DNA from: Ornithinicoccus hortensis
Lineage (GTDB): Bacteria > Actinomycetota > Actinomycetes > Actinomycetales > Dermatophilaceae
Length of the DNA: 64,000 nt
Assembly (NCBI RefSeq): GCF_006716185.1
Contig: NZ_VFOP01000001.1
Coordinates: forward strand, 2,356,001 to 2,420,000
Direction of reading: 5' to 3'
The position numbers and the translations under genes are program-made. Of this stretch, positions 17,507 through 32,446 are shown in pieces. Within the stretch, counting starts at the first letter, position 1, and every line of letters begins with the position of its first letter. The notes below the pieces were generated by a model, which ran no database searches, was not told where the DNA came from, and saw only the letters and a list, made by a program, of their open reading frames with translations.

Positions 17507-20500
17507 GGGACTCCTCCAGGATCAGTTGCCAGGCGTGCGGACCGTCCGGGTCCTCGCCGCGTTCGCGGACCTGCTCCCGGATGCGGGTCACGCTCGCGTA
17601 CTGCCGCGGCGTCACCCGGCTGAACCGGGACCCCCACGCGGGCTCGCCGGCCTCCAGCAGGGCCCGGGCGACGGTGGAGCCGGTGAGCTCCAGGTGTTCC
17701 TCGAGCAGCGACCGGATGGCGCTGGACTCGGCCGAGTCCGGCTCGACCTCCAGCAGCAGCAGGTCGCCCGCCAGGGCCTGGGCGTTCACCTTGGTGCGGT
17801 CCAGGTCCAGCACGTATGCCGTGCCGCCGGACATGCCCGCGCCCAGGTTGCGCCCGGTGGGCCCGAGCACCAGGACGGTGCCGCCGGTCATGTACTCCAG
17901 TGCGTGGTCGCCCACCCCCTCGACCACGGCGATCGCGCCGGAGTTGCGGACGCAGAACCGTTCGCCCACGACCCCGCGCAGGTTGAGCTGACCGGAGGTC
18001 GCGCCGTAGCCGATGACGTTGCCGGCGACGACCTGGGCCTCGGCGCCGTCGCCGGTCAGGAAGCCGGCGTCCCCGGGTGGGTGGACCACGATCCGCCCAC
18101 CGGACAGCCCCTTGCCGACATAGTCGTTCGCGTCGCCGACCAGGCGCAGCGTGACCCCGCGCGGCAGGAAAGCCCCGAAGGACTGGCCCGCGGAGCCGGT
18201 CAGGGTGAAGTCGATGGTGCCGTCCGGCAACCCATCAGGGCCGGCCGCCCGGGTGACCCGGTTGCCGAGCATCGTGCCAACCGTCCGGTTGACGTTGCGG
18301 ACCGGGAACTGCCCGGTCACCGGTGTCCGGTCGGTCAGCGCCGGCCCGGCGGCCGCGATGAGCTGGTGGTCCAGCGCCCGGTCCAGGCCGTGGTCCTGGG
18401 TGGTGGTCCGGCGCAGCGACGCCCCCTCGGGCAGCTCCGGGATGTGCAGCAGCGGGGTCAGGTCCAGCCCGTCCGCCTTCCAGTGGTTCACCGCGCGCAC
18501 GGTGTCGAGCAGGTCGGCCCGGCCGATCACCTCGTCCAGCGAGCGGTAGCCCAGGCCGGCCAGGAGCTCGCGCACCTGCTCGGCGATGAACTCGAAGAAC
18601 GTGACGACGTGCTCGGCCTTGCCCTGGAAGCGCTCGCGCAACTCGGGGTTCTGGGTGGCCACCCCGACCGGGCAGGTGTCCAGGTGGCACACCCGCATCA
18701 TCACGCAGCCGGACACCACGAGCGGGGCGGTCGCGAAGCCGAACTCCTCGCCCCCGAGCAGCGCCGCGATCAGGACGTCCCGGCCGGTCTTGAGCTGCCC
18801 GTCGACCTGCACCGTGATCCGGTCGCGCAGCCCGTTGGCCAGCAGCGTCTGCTGGGTCTCGGCCAGCCCCAGCTCCCACGGGGTGCCCGCGTGCTTGAGC
18901 GAGGTCAGCGGGCTGGCGCCGGTGCCGCCGTCGTGCCCGGAGATCAGCACGACGTCCGCGTGCGCCTTGGAGACGCCCGCGGCCACGGTGCCCACCCCGA
19001 CCTGGCTGACCAGCTTGACGTGCACCCGGGCCTGCGGGTTGGCGTTCTTCAGGTCGTGGATCAGCTGGGCGAGGTCCTCGATGGAGTAGATGTCGTGGTG
19101 CGGCGGGGGAGAGATCAGCCCGACGCCGGCGGTGGAGTGCCGGGTCGCGGCGACCCACGGATAGACCTTCCCGGGCGGCAGCTGGCCGCCCTCGCCCGGC
19201 TTGGCGCCCTGGGCCACCTTGATCTGGAGGTCGTCGGCGTGGACCAGGTAGGCACTGGTCACCCCGAACCGGCCGGAGGCCACCTGCTTGATGGCCGAGC
19301 GGCGCTCGGGGTCCAGCAGCCGGTCCACGTCCTCGCCGCCCTCACCGGTGTTGGACCGTCCGCCCAGCCGGTTCATCGCGATCGCCAGGGTCTCGTGCGC
19401 CTCCCGGGAGATGGAGCCGTAGCTCATCGCCCCGGTGGAGAACCGGGCGACGATGGCGGAGACCGGCTCGACCTCCTCCAGGGGCACCGGCTCGCGGTCC
19501 GGCCGCAGCTCCAGCAGCCCCCGCAGCGTCATCAGCTGCTCGGACTGGTCGTCGACCAGGTCGGTGTACTGCCGGAAGATGTCGTAGCGCCCCGTGCGGG
19601 TGGAGTGCTGCAGGCGGAACACGGTCTCGGGGTTGAACAGGTGGGGCGGTCCCTCCCGACGCCACTGGTACTCCCCGCCGATCTCGAGGTCCCGGTGGTA
19701 TGGCGAGATGCCGGACAGCGGGTAGGCGACGGCGTGGCGTCGGGCCACCTCCTCGGCGATCACCGCCAGGTCGGCCCCGCCCAGTTGGCTGGAGGTGCCG
19801 GTGAACCAGGTGTCGACCAGGTCCTGGGCCAGGCCCACGGCCTCGAAGGTCTGCGCACCCCGGTAGGAGGACACGGTGGAGATGCCCATCTTGCTCATCA
19901 CCTTCAGGACGCCCTTGCCGAGCGCCTTGATGAGGTTGCCGATGGCGAGGTCGGGGTCAAGGCCGTCCAGCTGCCGCCCGGAGCGGCACAGGTCCTCCAC
20001 CGACTCCATCGCCAGGTAGGGGTTGACCGCCGCCGCGCCATACGACACCAGGGTCGCGACGTGGTGCACCTCCCGCACGTCCCCGGCCTCGACGAGCAGG
20101 CCCACCCGGGTGCGGGAGCGCTCGCGGACCAGGTGGTGGTGCACGGCGCTGGTGAGCAGCAGCGAGGGGATCGGGGCGTGCTCCCGGTCGGAGTGCCGGT
20201 CGGAGAGGACCACGAAGAAGGCGCCGCGCTCGACCGCCTCGGAGACCTGGGCACAGATCTCAGCGAGGCGCTCGGCCAGGGCCTCCGCGCCCCCGTCGAC
20301 CCGGTAGAGCCCGCGCACCACGACGGGGGACAGGTAGGGGTGCTGGCCCTCCAGGTTGATGTGCCGCAGCTGGGCCAGCTGGTCGTTGTCGATGACCGGG
20401 AAGTCCAGGACCACCTGGCGGGCGTGCTCGGGGGTCGCATCGAGCACGTTGAGCTCCGGCCCGGTGGAGGAGGCCAGGGAGGTCACCACCTCCTCGCGGA

Positions 20501-22073
20501 TCGCGTCCAGCGGCGGGTTCGTCACCTGGGCGAATGCCTGGACGAAGTAGTCGAACAGCAGCCGGGGCCGGTCCGACAGCGCGGCGATCGGGGTGTCCGA
20601 ACCCATCGCGCCCAGCGGCTCCATGCCGCCCTGGGCCATCGGCGCCAGCAGCACCCGCAGCTCCTCCTCGGTGTAGCCGAAGATCTGCTGCCGGCGGGTC
20701 ACCGACGAGTGCGTGTGGCGCACGTGCGCCCGCTCGGGCAGGTCGGCGAGCCGCACGAGGTGCTCGTCGAGCCAGGCCCGGTAGGGGTGGGCGGCGGCCA
20801 GCTCGGCCTTCAGTGCCCGGTCGTCGACGATCTGCCCGGCCGCGGTGTCCACCAGGAACATCCGGCCCGGCTTGACCCGGCCCTTGCGGACCACCCGCGC
20901 CTCGGGGATCGGCAGGACACCGGACTCGGAGCCGAGGACGACCAGGCCGTCGTCGCTCACCCAGTAGCGCGAGGGCCGCAGCCCGTTGCGGTCCAGCACG
21001 CCCCCGACCTGGGTGCCGTCGGTGAAGACCAGGTTCATCGGCCCGTCCCACGGCTCCATCAGGATGGAGTGGAACTCGTAGAAGGCCCGCAGGTCCGGGT
21101 CCATCTGCTCGTCGTTCTCCCACGACTCCGGCACCATCATCAGCACCGCGTGCGGCAGCGAGCGCCCCCCGAGGTGGAGCAGCTCGAGCACCTCGTCGAA
21201 GGTGGCCGAGTCGCTGGCCCCCGGCGTGCAGATCGGCAGCACCGAGGTCAGGTCGGCGGGGAAGCCGCCACCGGCCAGGTTGCTCTCCCGCGCGTTCATC
21301 CAGTTCCGGTTGCCCCGCACCGTGTTGATCTCCCCGTTGTGCGCGATCAACCGGTAGGGGTGGGCCAGCGGCCAGGACGGGAAGGTGTTCGTGGAGAACC
21401 GGGAGTGCACGACCGCCAGGGTGGTCTCGAACCGGGGGTCGTGCAGGTCGGGGAAGAACGCCGGCAGCTGCGTGGTGGTCAGCATCCCCTTGTAGGTGAT
21501 CGTCCGGGAGGACAACGACACCGGGTATGCCGTGGTCGTCCGCTCGATCAGCTTGCGGGCCACCCAGGCGCGGCGCTCCAGGTCGTCGCCGGACTCACCG
21601 GTGGCGGAGTCCACCACGAGCTGGCGCATCACCGGCATCGTGGAGCGCGCCATCGGACCCAGCGGCCCCGGGTCGACCGGCACGTCCCGCCAGGCCAGCA
21701 CCCGCAGCCCGGCGTCGCGCACGACCTGCTCGACGGCCGCGGCCACCTGGTCCACGTCGGAGTCGACGGGCAGGAACACCGTCCCCACGGCATACGCACC
21801 GGCCGGGGGCAGGTCCACCGGCAGCACGGCCCGGAAGAAGGCGTCCGGGACCTGGGTGAGGATGCCTGCCCCGTCCCCGCTGTCCGGCTCCGCGCCGACC
21901 GCGCCACGGTGGTCGAGGTTCTCCAGCGCGGTCAGCGCGTGCTGCACGATGTCGTGCCCGGGGCTGCCCCGGAGGGTCGCCACGAAGGCCACGCCGCAGG
22001 CGTCGTGTTCGTGGGCGCTGTCGTACAGCCCCTGTCGTGGGGCGGGTGCGGGACCGGGAGGCAGTGTCGTCAT
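17499..22073 (-). CDS. gltB: glutamate synthase large subunit
   Basis: The 1524-residue alpha subunit of NADPH-GOGAT makes two glutamates from glutamine and 2-oxoglutarate. Domains in order are the class II glutamine amidotransferase with catalytic Cys26 (HDACGVAF; the preceding 25 residues would be a propeptide), a central domain, the FMN-binding synthase domain with [11 protein letters not shown], the 3Fe-4S cysteine cluster ([19 protein letters not shown]) and a C-terminal glycine-rich beta-helix. The start at 22073 is set by the family N-terminus; the open frame upstream is spurious. The 211-bp gap to uvrA holds both promoters. Minus-strand TATCAT near 22146-22151 is a possible -10. Confidence 0.96.
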   Translation of the reverse strand: MTTLPPGPAPAPRQGLYDSAHEHDACGVAFVATLRGSPGHDIVQHALTALENLDHRGAVGAEPDSGDGAGILTQVPDAFFRAVLPVDLPPAGAYAVGTVFLPVDSDVDQVAAAVEQVVRDAGLRVLAWRDVPVDPGPLGPMARSTMPVMRQLVVDSATGESGDDLERRAWVARKLIERTTTAYPVSLSSRTITYKGMLTTTQLPAFFPDLHDPRFETTLAVVHSRFSTNTFPSWPLAHPYRLIAHNGEINTVRGNRNWMNARESNLAGGGFPADLTSVLPICTPGASDSATFDEVLELLHLGGRSLPHAVLMMVPESWENDEQMDPDLRAFYEFHSILMEPWDGPMNLVFTDGTQVGGVLDRNGLRPSRYWVSDDGLVVLGSESGVLPIPEARVVRKGRVKPGRMFLVDTAAGQIVDDRALKAELAAAHPYRAWLDEHLVRLADLPERAHVRHTHSSVTRRQQIFGYTEEELRVLLAPMAQGGMEPLGAMGSDTPIAALSDRPRLLFDYFVQAFAQVTNPPLDAIREEVVTSLASSTGPELNVLDATPEHARQVVLDFPVIDNDQLAQLRHINLEGQHPYLSPVVVRGLYRVDGGAEALAERLAEICAQVSEAVERGAFFVVLSDRHSDREHAPIPSLLLTSAVHHHLVRERSRTRVGLLVEAGDVREVHHVATLVSYGAAAVNPYLAMESVEDLCRSGRQLDGLDPDLAIGNLIKALGKGVLKVMSKMGISTVSSYRGAQTFEAVGLAQDLVDTWFTGTSSQLGGADLAVIAEEVARRHAVAYPLSGISPYHRDLEIGGEYQWRREGPPHLFNPETVFRLQHSTRTGRYDIFRQYTDLVDDQSEQLMTLRGLLELRPDREPVPLEEVEPVSAIVARFSTGAMSYGSISREAHETLAIAMNRLGGRSNTGEGGEDVDRLLDPERRSAIKQVASGRFGVTSAYLVHADDLQIKVAQGAKPGEGGQLPPGKVYPWVAATRHSTAGVGLISPPPHHDIYSIEDLAQLIHDLKNANPQARVHVKLVSQVGVGTVAAGVSKAHADVVLISGHDGGTGASPLTSLKHAGTPWELGLAETQQTLLANGLRDRITVQVDGQLKTGRDVLIAALLGGEEFGFATAPLVVSGCVMMRVCHLDTCPVGVATQNPELRERFQGKAEHVVTFFEFIAEQVRELLAGLGYRSLDEVIGRADLLDTVRAVNHWKADGLDLTPLLHIPELPEGASLRRTTTQDHGLDRALDHQLIAAAGPALTDRTPVTGQFPVRNVNRTVGTMLGNRVTRAAGPDGLPDGTIDFTLTGSAGQSFGAFLPRGVTLRLVGDANDYVGKGLSGGRIVVHPPGDAGFLTGDGAEAQVVAGNVIGYGATSGQLNLRGVVGERFCVRNSGAIAVVEGVGDHALEYMTGGTVLVLGPTGRNLGAGMSGGTAYVLDLDRTKVNAQALAGDLLLLEVEPDSAESSAIRSLLEEHLELTGSTVARALLEAGEPAWGSRFSRVTPRQYASVTRIREQVRERGEDPDGPHAWQLILEESRG

Positions 22074-22280
22074 AGCACCGTCCGGGGTAGGGCGCCGTAG
22101 CGCACGATGGCAGCACGGGGCGGCGTCGACCCGACGAGTGGCGTGATGATACCGATAACAGGGGGTCATCCCCAAGATCGTGGGAACCGTGGCCGGTGAC
22201 CGGGGCCGCTCCGAGGGCTCCCCGAGGGCGCCCGGCCGGCCCCTCACCTCGCCGAACGCGCCCTTGTCGGTGCCGGGACC

Positions 22281-22286
22281 TACCAT
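22281..22286 (+). promoter_or_regulatory. -10 box of uvrA
   Basis: TACCAT overlaps the ATG at 22285 and lies seven bases before GTG 22294. That fits a leaderless mRNA beginning at GTG 22294, which would make that codon the real uvrA start. Confidence 0.35.
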
Positions 22287-25233
22287 GCTGTACGTGCCTG
22301 CAAAGTCCCGAACCAGCCCCGCCGGTCCCGCCGTGCTCGGGCGCCCGCGACACGATCGGTTGATCGTCCGGGGTGCCCGGGAGCACAATCTCAAGGACGT
22401 CTCGGTCGACGTGCCGCGCGATGCGCTCGTGGTGTTTACCGGCCTGTCCGGGTCGGGCAAGTCCTCGCTCGCCTTCGACACCATCTTCGCCGAGGGACAG
22501 CGCCGCTACGTGGAGTCGCTGTCCGCCTACGCCCGGCAGTTCCTCGGGCAAATGGACAAGCCGGACGTGGACTTCATCGAGGGGTTGTCGCCGGCGGTCT
22601 CGATCGACCAGAAGTCGACCAACCGCAACCCGCGGTCCACGGTGGGGACCATCACCGAGGTCTACGACTACCTGCGGCTGCTGTATGCCCGGGCCGGGCG
22701 GCCGCACTGCCCGGTGTGCATGGAGCCGGTCACCCGGCAGACGCCGCAACAGATCGTCGACCGGCTGCTGGAGCTCCCGGAGCGCACCCGGTTCCAGGTG
22801 CTGGCCCCGGTCGTGCGGGCCCGCAAGGGAGAGTTCGTCGACCTGTTCGCCGAGCTGCAGTCCAAGGGCTTCGCCCGGGCCCGGGTAGACGGTGAGGTGA
22901 TCGCGCTCACCGAGCCGCCGGAGCTGGAGAAGCAGAAGAAGCACACCATCGAGGTCGTCGTGGACCGGCTCGTCGCCAAGGGCGCGGGCGACGACGGGGC
23001 GCGGCGCCGGCTCACCGACTCGGTCGAGACCGCGCTCGGCCTGGCCGGCGGCATGCTGGTCGTGGAGTTCGTGGACGCCGGGAAGGAGGGCGCCGAGGAC
23101 CTCCCCGCCGAGCGCCGCTTCTCCGAGCGGATGGCCTGCCCCAACGACCACCCGCTCGCGCTGGACGAGATCGAGCCGCGGTCCTTCTCGTTCAACAGCC
23201 CGTTCGGTGCCTGCCCGGCCTGCACCGGGATCGGGGTCGAGCTGGAGGTCGACCCCGAGCTGGTCATCCAGGACCCGGACCGGAGCATCCTGGAGGGTGC
23301 GATCGCGCCCTGGTCCAACGCGCACGGCATCACCGACTACTACCTGCGGGTGCTCGGCGGGCTGGGCGAGGACCTGAAGTTCTCGCTGGACTCCCCGTGG
23401 CGGTCCCTGCCCGGGCGGGCCCGGGACGCGATCCTGGAGGGCTACAAGCACAAGGTGCACGTGCGCTACCGCAACCGGTTCGGCCGGGAGCGGTCCTACT
23501 CCACCGGCTTCGAGGGCGTGATCCCCTACGTCAAGCGCAAGCACGGCGAGACCGACTCGGACTCGAGCCGCGAGCGCTACGAGTCCTACATGCGCGAGGT
23601 GCCCTGCCCGACCTGCAAGGGGGCCCGGCTCAAGCCGGAGATCCTGGCGGTCCTGCTGGGCGGGCGCAGCATCGCCGAGGTCTGTGCGCTGCCGATCGAC
23701 CAGTGCCGCGAGTTCCTCGCCGGGGTCGCGTTCACCGACCGGGAGCAGCAGATCGCCGAGCGGGTGATCAAGGAGATCGACTCCCGGCTCGGCTTCCTGC
23801 TCGACGTGGGCCTCGACTACCTGGCGCTGAACCGCCCGGCGGCGACCCTCTCCGGCGGGGAGGCGCAGCGGATCCGGTTGGCCACCCAGATCGGGTCCGG
23901 CCTGGTGGGGGTGCTCTATGTGCTGGACGAGCCCTCGATCGGCCTGCACCAGCGGGACAACCACCGGTTGATCGAGACGCTGAGCCGGCTGCGCGACCTG
24001 GGCAACACGCTGATCGTGGTGGAACACGACGAGGACACCATCGCCGCCGCCGACTGGGTGGTCGACATCGGCCCGGGCGCCGGCGAGCACGGTGGCCAGG
24101 TGGTGCACTCGGGGACGGTCAAGGACCTGCTGGCCCACCCGGACTCCCTCACCGGGGAGTACCTCTCCGGGCGCCGGGTGATCGAGACCCCCGCGGTGCG
24201 CCGCCCCCGGGACGGCCGCACCGTCAAGGTGGTGGGTGCCCGGGAGAACAACCTGGACAACGTCACCGTCGAGTTCCCGCTGGGCAACCTGGTCGCGGTG
24301 ACCGGGGTGTCCGGGTCCGGCAAGTCGACGCTGGTCAACGACATCCTCTACACGGTGATGGCCAACCAGCTCAACGGCGCCCGCAGGGTGCCGGGACGGC
24401 ACGGCCGGGTCGAGGGGCTGGCCGAGCTGGACAAGGTGGTGCACGTCGACCAGAGCCCGATCGGGCGCACGCCGCGCAGCAACGCCGCCACCTACACCGG
24501 GGTGTTCGACCACATCCGGCGGCTGTTCGCCGAGACGACCGAGGCCAAGATCCGCGGCTACCTGCCGGGCCGGTTCTCCTTCAACGTCAAGGGCGGGCGC
24601 TGCGAGGCCTGCTCCGGTGACGGCACGCTGAAGATCGAGATGAACTTCCTGCCGGACGTCTACGTCCCGTGCGAGGTGTGCCACGGCGCGCGCTACAACC
24701 GGGAGACCCTGGAGGTGCACTTCAAGGGCCGCACCATCGCCGAGGTGCTGGACATGCCGATCGAGGAGGCCGCCGAGTTCTTCGCCGCCGTGCCGGCCAT
24801 CGCCCGACACCTGACCACGCTGGTGGACGTCGGGCTGGGCTACGTCCGGCTCGGCCAGCCGGCGCCCACCCTGTCCGGCGGGGAGGCCCAACGGGTCAAG
24901 CTCGCCGCGGAACTGCAGAAGCGCTCGTCCGGGCGGACCAGCTACGTGCTCGACGAGCCGACCACCGGTCTGCACTTCGAGGACATCCGCAAGCTGCTGG
25001 GCGTGCTCCAGGGGCTGGTCGACAAGGGCAACACGGTCATCGTCATCGAGCACAACCTGGACGTCATCAAGAGCGCCGACTGGGTGATCGACCTCGGGCC
25101 CGAGGGCGGCGTCGGCGGTGGCCGGGTGGTGGCCGAGGGGACCCCGGAGCAGGTGGCGGAGCAGCCGGGCAGCTACACGGGCCGGTTCCTGGCCCCGTTG
25201 CTGGACCGCGACCGGCGCTCCACCTCGGCGTGA
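22285..25233 (+). CDS. uvrA: excinuclease ABC subunit A
   Basis: UvrA is the dimeric ABC-ATPase that finds bulky DNA lesions and loads UvrB. The product of about 980 residues has two ATPase modules: [12 protein letters not shown] early and [13 protein letters not shown] in the second half, each with an LSGGEAQR signature. Zinc-binding cysteines are present in [12 protein letters not shown] and the pair CEACSG...[10 protein letters not shown]. The [16 protein letters not shown] start region is preceded by about 25 poorly conserved residues. ATG 22285 is listed, but GTG 22294 is equally possible from the -10 position. uvrC follows after 24 bases. Confidence 0.95.
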   Translation: MLYVPAKSRTSPAGPAVLGRPRHDRLIVRGAREHNLKDVSVDVPRDALVVFTGLSGSGKSSLAFDTIFAEGQRRYVESLSAYARQFLGQMDKPDVDFIEGLSPAVSIDQKSTNRNPRSTVGTITEVYDYLRLLYARAGRPHCPVCMEPVTRQTPQQIVDRLLELPERTRFQVLAPVVRARKGEFVDLFAELQSKGFARARVDGEVIALTEPPELEKQKKHTIEVVVDRLVAKGAGDDGARRRLTDSVETALGLAGGMLVVEFVDAGKEGAEDLPAERRFSERMACPNDHPLALDEIEPRSFSFNSPFGACPACTGIGVELEVDPELVIQDPDRSILEGAIAPWSNAHGITDYYLRVLGGLGEDLKFSLDSPWRSLPGRARDAILEGYKHKVHVRYRNRFGRERSYSTGFEGVIPYVKRKHGETDSDSSRERYESYMREVPCPTCKGARLKPEILAVLLGGRSIAEVCALPIDQCREFLAGVAFTDREQQIAERVIKEIDSRLGFLLDVGLDYLALNRPAATLSGGEAQRIRLATQIGSGLVGVLYVLDEPSIGLHQRDNHRLIETLSRLRDLGNTLIVVEHDEDTIAAADWVVDIGPGAGEHGGQVVHSGTVKDLLAHPDSLTGEYLSGRRVIETPAVRRPRDGRTVKVVGARENNLDNVTVEFPLGNLVAVTGVSGSGKSTLVNDILYTVMANQLNGARRVPGRHGRVEGLAELDKVVHVDQSPIGRTPRSNAATYTGVFDHIRRLFAETTEAKIRGYLPGRFSFNVKGGRCEACSGDGTLKIEMNFLPDVYVPCEVCHGARYNRETLEVHFKGRTIAEVLDMPIEEAAEFFAAVPAIARHLTTLVDVGLGYVRLGQPAPTLSGGEAQRVKLAAELQKRSSGRTSYVLDEPTTGLHFEDIRKLLGVLQGLVDKGNTVIVIEHNLDVIKSADWVIDLGPEGGVGGGRVVAEGTPEQVAEQPGSYTGRFLAPLLDRDRRSTSA

Positions 25234-25257
25234 GACCGCGCGGGCCGGCGGTGAGCC

Positions 25258-27174
25258 GTGGCTGACCCCTCGACATACCGTCCGAAGCCGGGCGAGATCC
25301 CCACCGACGCCGGGGTCTACCGGTTCCGGGACCAGCACGGCCGGGTGATCTACGTCGGCAAGGCCAAGTCGCTGCGCCCCCGGCTCAGCTCCTACTTCCA
25401 GGACATCGCCGCGCTACACCCGCGGACCCGGTCGATGGTGCTCACCGGGGCCAGCGTGGAGTGGACGGTGGTACGCAACGAGGTCGAGGCGCTGCAGCTG
25501 GAGTACTCCTGGATCAAGGAGTTCGACCCGCGCTTCAACGTGAAGTACCGCGACGACAAGTCCTACCCCTACCTCGCGGTGACCATGGGGGAGGAGTTTC
25601 CGCGGGCCCAAGTGATGCGCGGGGCGAAGAAGCCGGGCACCCGGTACTTCGGTCCCTACGCCCACGCGTGGGCCATCCGGGAGACGCTCGACCTGTTGCT
25701 GCGGGTGTTCCCCCTGCGCACCTGCAGCAAGGGGGTGTTCCGGCGGGCCGGGCAGGTCGGTCGGCCGTGCCTGCTGGGCTACATCGACAAGTGCTCGGCG
25801 CCCTGCGTCGGGACGGTCACCGCGGAGGAGCACCGGGCGATCGCCGAGGAGTTCTGCGACTTCATGGCGGGGGACACCGGGCGCTTCGTGCGGCGCCTGG
25901 AGCAACGGATGCGGGCGGCCAGCAAGGAGCTGGACTTCGAGCAGGCGGCCCGGCTGCGGGACGACATCGCGGCCATGCAGAAGGCGTTGGAGAAGTCGGC
26001 GGTGGTGCTGCCGGACGCCACCGACGCCGACGTCTTCGCCCTCGCCGAGGACGAGCTGGAGGTCGCGGTGCAGGTCTTCCACGTCCGCGGCGGACGGGTC
26101 CGGGGACAGCGCGGCTGGGTGAGCGAGAAGGGCGCCGAACAGACCGCCGAGGTGATGGAGCATCTGTTGCAGCAGGTGTATGGCGGGGAGTCGCCCGAGG
26201 CGGTCCCGCGCGAGGTCCTGGTGCCCCTGCTGCCGGGCGGAGTGGACAACCTGTCGGCCTGGCTCACCGGTCTGCGGGGCGCCCGGGTGGACCTGCGGGT
26301 GCCGCAGCGCGGACCGAAGAAGACGCTCCTGGAGACGGTGGCCCGCAACGCACAGCAGTCGTTGGCCCGGCACAAGGTGGCCCGGTCCGGTGACCTGACC
26401 CTCCGCAGCCAGGCGCTGCAGGAGCTGCAGGACGTGCTGGAGCTGGAGGAGGCCCCGCTGCGGATCGAGTCCTTCGACATCAGCCACGTGCAGGGCACCG
26501 ACGTCGTCGGGTCGATGGTCGTCTTCGAGGACGGGCTGCCCCGCAAGTCCGAGTACCGCCGGTTCATCGTGCGCGAGGGCGTGACCGACGACACCGCCGC
26601 CATGCACGAGGTGCTCACCCGCCGGTTCCGGCACCTCACCGAGCCGCGGGAGCGGACCGGCGAGGACGGGCGACCGGCCCGGTTCGCCTACCCGCCCAAC
26701 GTCGTGGTCGTCGACGGGGGACTGCCCCAGGTCAACGCGGCCCAGGCGGCGATGAGCGAGGTGGGGATCAGCGACGTCACGGTCATCGGGCTGGCCAAGC
26801 GGTTGGAGGAGGTGTGGCTGCCGGGACAGGACTTCCCGGTCGTGCTGCCCCGCACCAGCGAGGGTCTCTACCTGCTGCAGCGGGTGCGCGACGAGGCGCA
26901 CCGGTTCGCCAACACCTTCCACCGGCAGCGCCGGTCCAAGAGCATGACGGCCAGCCAGCTCGACGGCATCCCCGGGCTCGGCCCGGCCCGCCGCAAGGCG
27001 CTGCTGCGCACCTTCGGCTCGGTGAAACGGATCCGGGAGGCGAGCCCCGCCGACCTGCAGTCCGTGCCCGGGATCGGGCCCGCCGTCGCGGAGGCGATCC
27101 TGACCAGATTGCTCGCGGACTCGGAGAAGGCGACGCCCGCCGTTAACCTGACCACAGGCGAAGTGCTCGACTGA
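25258..27174 (+). CDS. uvrC: excinuclease ABC subunit C
   Basis: UvrC cuts on both sides of the lesion in the UvrB-DNA complex. The 638-residue product has the N-terminal GIY-YIG nuclease ([21 protein letters not shown]), a central UVR motif ([17 protein letters not shown]), the RNase H-like C-terminal nuclease ([20 protein letters not shown]) and a helix-hairpin-helix pair ([30 protein letters not shown]). GTG 25258 is used as the start. The gene lies 24 bases after uvrA and 9 before rapZ, so the three are probably co-transcribed. Confidence 0.96.
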   Translation: MADPSTYRPKPGEIPTDAGVYRFRDQHGRVIYVGKAKSLRPRLSSYFQDIAALHPRTRSMVLTGASVEWTVVRNEVEALQLEYSWIKEFDPRFNVKYRDDKSYPYLAVTMGEEFPRAQVMRGAKKPGTRYFGPYAHAWAIRETLDLLLRVFPLRTCSKGVFRRAGQVGRPCLLGYIDKCSAPCVGTVTAEEHRAIAEEFCDFMAGDTGRFVRRLEQRMRAASKELDFEQAARLRDDIAAMQKALEKSAVVLPDATDADVFALAEDELEVAVQVFHVRGGRVRGQRGWVSEKGAEQTAEVMEHLLQQVYGGESPEAVPREVLVPLLPGGVDNLSAWLTGLRGARVDLRVPQRGPKKTLLETVARNAQQSLARHKVARSGDLTLRSQALQELQDVLELEEAPLRIESFDISHVQGTDVVGSMVVFEDGLPRKSEYRRFIVREGVTDDTAAMHEVLTRRFRHLTEPRERTGEDGRPARFAYPPNVVVVDGGLPQVNAAQAAMSEVGISDVTVIGLAKRLEEVWLPGQDFPVVLPRTSEGLYLLQRVRDEAHRFANTFHRQRRSKSMTASQLDGIPGLGPARRKALLRTFGSVKRIREASPADLQSVPGIGPAVAEAILTRLLADSEKATPAVNLTTGEVLD

Positions 27175-27183
27175 GGAGGGCGG

Positions 27184-28083
27184 ATGGACCAGGCGGAGAC
27201 GGCGGTCGCCGACGCGACCGGCGACGATCACCAATTCGTGCTGCTCACCGGGATGAGCGGGGCGGGCCGCACCACGGCGGCCAACCTCCTGGAGGACCGC
27301 GGGTGGTATGTCGTGGACAACCTGCCGCTGAAGATGCTGCTGCCGCTGGTGGAGCTGATCGGGGAGGACCGCCGGGGGCAGCGGGTGGCCGCCGTGGTCG
27401 ACGCCCGGAGCCGGGACTTCTCCACCCAGCTGCAGTCGACCGTGGGGGAGCTGCGCGACCGCGGGTGGTCGCCGCGGATCGTCTTCGTCGACAGCACCGA
27501 CGAGGCACTGGTCCGCCGGTTCGAGTCGGTCCGCCGGCCGCACCCGCTGCAGGGTGACGGGCTGCTGCTGGACGGCATCCAGCAGGAGCGCGAGGTGCTC
27601 GGCGACATCCGGTCGATGGCCGACGTGGTGGTGGACACAACCGGCTACAACGTGCACCAGCTCACCGCCAAGGTGGACGACCTCCTGAACGCTGACGCCA
27701 GCGTGCGGCTGCGCCTGGTCGTGCTGTCCTTCGGCTTCAAGTACGGCATCCCGCTGGACGCCGACATCGTCTTCGACCTGCGCTTCCTGCCCAACCCCTA
27801 CTGGGACCCCGAACTGCGGCCCTACAACGGCAAGGACCGGCGGGTGCGCGACTTCGTTCTGTCCCGGCCCGGCGCCGAGGAGTTCGTCGAGGCGGCCGGG
27901 CGGATGCTGGACATCGCGACCGCCGGCTACCTGGCCGAGGGCCGGCGCTACGTGACGATCGCCGTCGGCTGCACCGGCGGCAAGCACCGCTCGGTCGCGA
28001 TCTCCGAGGCGCTGGTGGCGCGGATGAACGTCCCCGAGGGGGTCGCGATCACCTCGATCCACCGCGACCTGGGGCGAGAGTGA
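27184..28083 (+). CDS. rapZ: RapZ/YvcJ-family nucleotide-binding protein
   Basis: A 299-residue P-loop protein of the RapZ family. In E. coli RapZ binds GlmZ/GlmY small RNA to control glucosamine-6-phosphate synthase; the actinobacterial role is less clear. The P-loop is G23-MSGAGRT, with Arg29 in place of Lys, as I recall for actinobacterial members. The C-terminal RNA-binding half carries the conserved FGFKYG, DLRFLPNP and GCTGGKHRSV. GAGGAGG overlapping the uvrC stop is its ribosome-binding site. Its start of the rapZ-yvcK-whiA trio is a conserved actinobacterial and firmicute order. Confidence 0.95.
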   Translation: MDQAETAVADATGDDHQFVLLTGMSGAGRTTAANLLEDRGWYVVDNLPLKMLLPLVELIGEDRRGQRVAAVVDARSRDFSTQLQSTVGELRDRGWSPRIVFVDSTDEALVRRFESVRRPHPLQGDGLLLDGIQQEREVLGDIRSMADVVVDTTGYNVHQLTAKVDDLLNADASVRLRLVVLSFGFKYGIPLDADIVFDLRFLPNPYWDPELRPYNGKDRRVRDFVLSRPGAEEFVEAAGRMLDIATAGYLAEGRRYVTIAVGCTGGKHRSVAISEALVARMNVPEGVAITSIHRDLGRE

Positions 28084-29045
28084 GCCCCGGACGCATGGGG
28101 CCGCCACGGGTGGTCGCCATGGGTGGAGGGCACGGCCTCTCGGCCTCGCTGCAGGCGCTGCGGCACATCACCGAGGCGATCACCGCCGTCGTGACGGTCG
28201 CCGACGACGGCGGGTCCAGCGGCCGGTTGCGCCGCGAGTTCGACATCCTGCCGCCGGGCGACCTGCGGATGGCGCTGGCCGCCCTCTGCGAGGACACGGC
28301 GTGGGGCCACCAGTGGAGTGCCGTGCTGCAGCACCGGCTCTCCGGGACGTCCGGGCTGGCCGGCCACCCGATCGGCAACCTGCTGATCATGGGCCTGTGG
28401 GAGCTGCTGGACGACGACCCGGTCCGTGGCCTGGACCTGGTGGGGCGGTTGCTGAACACCCGCGGCAGGGTGCTGCCCGCGTCCTCGATCCCGCTGGACA
28501 TCGAGGCCACGGTCGCGGGCCTGGACCCGGACGACCCGGACGCGCACACGGTGGTCCGCGGCCAGTCCACCGTGGCCAAGACGCCCGGTCGGGTGCTCAG
28601 CGTCCGCCTGCTCCCGGAGGACCCGCCGGCGGCCCCGGAGGCCGTGGAGGCGATCAAGCTCGCCGACTGGGTGATCCTCGGTCCCGGTTCGTGGTTCACT
28701 TCCGTGATGCCCCATCTGTTGGTCCCGGACCTCCAGCGCGCCCTGGTGGACAGCCCGGCCCGCCGTATCCTGACCCTGAACGTGGGCACCGACGACGACG
28801 AGACACACGGCTTCTCCGCCGCCGAGCACCTGGAGGTGCTGTCGGCGCACGCCCCCGACCTCCAACTGGACTACGTCGTGGTGGACCCCACGGTGGTCCG
28901 GTCGGACGACGAGGTGCTGCGCGAGGTGGCCGCGGGGGTGGGAGCCGAACTGATGGTGGCCCCGGTCCGCAAGATGCGCACCAGGGACCAGCACGACACC
29001 CTGCGCCTGGCCGCGGCCTACCGGGACGTGATCCTGGGTGGCTGA
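28080..29045 (+). CDS. yvcK: YvcK/CuvA-family protein
   Basis: A 321-residue protein of the gluconeogenesis-factor (YvcK, CuvA in mycobacteria) family, related to 2-phospho-L-lactate transferase. It binds UDP-sugars and influences cell shape and growth on gluconeogenic carbon. The glycine-rich [14 protein letters not shown], the [10 protein letters not shown] motif, [10 protein letters not shown] and [14 protein letters not shown] are all present. GTG 28080 overlaps the rapZ stop by four bases (GTGA); an ATG at 28095 is a possible alternative start. Confidence 0.94.
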   Translation: MSPGRMGPPRVVAMGGGHGLSASLQALRHITEAITAVVTVADDGGSSGRLRREFDILPPGDLRMALAALCEDTAWGHQWSAVLQHRLSGTSGLAGHPIGNLLIMGLWELLDDDPVRGLDLVGRLLNTRGRVLPASSIPLDIEATVAGLDPDDPDAHTVVRGQSTVAKTPGRVLSVRLLPEDPPAAPEAVEAIKLADWVILGPGSWFTSVMPHLLVPDLQRALVDSPARRILTLNVGTDDDETHGFSAAEHLEVLSAHAPDLQLDYVVVDPTVVRSDDEVLREVAAGVGAELMVAPVRKMRTRDQHDTLRLAAAYRDVILGG

Positions 29046-29070
29046 GCCAGCACAGAGCCGCACACGCAAC

Positions 29071-29076
29071 GGGAGG
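29071..29076 (+). promoter_or_regulatory. ribosome-binding site that selects the whiA start
   Basis: GGGAGG ends nine bases before ATG 29086 but directly abuts the in-frame ATG at 29077. This favours 29086 ([10 protein letters not shown]), which also matches the N-terminus of the family. Confidence 0.6.
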
Positions 29077-29085
29077 ATGTCCGCG

Positions 29086-31145
<2,060 letters not shown>

Positions 31146-31164
31146 ACCCGGAGGCCACGTCGCG

Positions 31165-32367
31165 ATGAAGACCGTCGAGGACCTGGGTGACCTGCGCGGC
31201 AAGCGGGTGCTGGTCCGCAGCGACCTGAACGTCCCGCTGGACGACGCCGGTGCGATCACCGACGACGGGCGGGTGCGGGCCTCCGTTCCGACCGTCCGGG
31301 CGCTGGCCGACGCCGGCGCCCGGGTGATCGTGTGCGCCCACCTGGGTCGTCCGAAGGGGGCGCCGGAGGCGAAGTACTCGCTGCGTCCCGTCGCCACCCG
31401 GCTGGCCGAGCTGCTCGGGTCACCCGTGGCCTTCGCGGAGGACACCGTCGGTCCTTCCGCGCGGGACATGGCCTCGGCGCTCCAGGACGGCCAGGTGCTG
31501 CTCCTGGAGAACCTCCGGTTCAACCCCGGGGAGACCGCCAAGGACGACGCGGAGCGCGGCGCCTTCGCCGACGAGCTGGCCACCCTGGCCGACGTCTTCG
31601 TCAGCGACGGGTTCGGTGTCGTGCACCGGGCGCAGGCCAGTGTCTACGACATCGCCCAGCGGCTGCCGCACGCGGCCGGTGGCCTCGTCACCGCCGAGGT
31701 AGAGGTCCTCACCCGCCTCACCCAGGACCCGGCCCGCCCGTATGCCGTGGTTCTGGGTGGGGCGAAGGTCAGCGACAAGCTCGGCGTGATCGAGAACCTG
31801 CTCGGCACCGCCGACCGGATCCTAGTGGGTGGCGGCATGGTGTTCACCTTCCTGAAGGCGCAGGGTCACGAGGTCGGCAAGAGCCTGCTCGAGGCCGACC
31901 AGGTCGACACCGTGCGCGGCTACCTGGAGACGGCCCGGGAGCGCGGGGTGGAGATCGTGCTGCCGACCGACGTGGTGGCCGCCACCGAGTTCTCCGCCGA
32001 CGCCGACCACGAGGTCGTCCCGGTCGACGCCATCCCCGCCGACCGGATGGGGCTGGACATCGGGCCGGACTCCGCGGCGGCCTTCGCCGAGCGGCTCGCC
32101 GACGCGAAGACCGTCTTCTGGAACGGCCCCATGGGTGCCTTCGAGATGGCGCCCTACGCGGAGGGCACCACGACCCTGGCCCGCGCCCTGCGGGACATCA
32201 CCTCCGGCGGGGCGCTGACCGTCGTCGGGGGTGGCGACAGCGCCGCCGCGGTCCGCCAGCTCGGGTTCGCCGAGGAGGACTTCGGCCACATCTCGACCGG
32301 CGGCGGGGCCTCCCTGGAGTTCCTGGAGGGCAAGGAGCTGCCGGGCCTGGCGGTGCTGCAGGACTGA
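31165..32367 (+). CDS. pgk: phosphoglycerate kinase
   Basis: Makes ATP from 1,3-bisphosphoglycerate. 400 residues, full length. The N-terminal [11 protein letters not shown] and [12 protein letters not shown], the CAHLGRPKG substrate loop, ENLRFNPGE and the C-terminal [28 protein letters not shown] motifs are intact. It begins 19 bases after gap. Confidence 0.97.
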   Translation: MKTVEDLGDLRGKRVLVRSDLNVPLDDAGAITDDGRVRASVPTVRALADAGARVIVCAHLGRPKGAPEAKYSLRPVATRLAELLGSPVAFAEDTVGPSARDMASALQDGQVLLLENLRFNPGETAKDDAERGAFADELATLADVFVSDGFGVVHRAQASVYDIAQRLPHAAGGLVTAEVEVLTRLTQDPARPYAVVLGGAKVSDKLGVIENLLGTADRILVGGGMVFTFLKAQGHEVGKSLLEADQVDTVRGYLETARERGVEIVLPTDVVAATEFSADADHEVVPVDAIPADRMGLDIGPDSAAAFAERLADAKTVFWNGPMGAFEMAPYAEGTTTLARALRDITSGGALTVVGGGDSAAAVRQLGFAEEDFGHISTGGGASLEFLEGKELPGLAVLQD

Positions 32368-32446
32368 CCACGCCGGGCGTACCGTCCCCGCGGGAGCCCG
32401 ACCCACGATTCCCACCCGACCCACGACATACGAGGACCGAGGCACG

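Noticed and set aside
17001-22100. A 1699-codon open frame antisense to gltB
   Set aside because: It is a high-GC shadow: the composition mirrors gltB codon bias and no domain is recognisable. Similar long antisense frames lie over uvrB, tkt and the uvrC/rapZ region.
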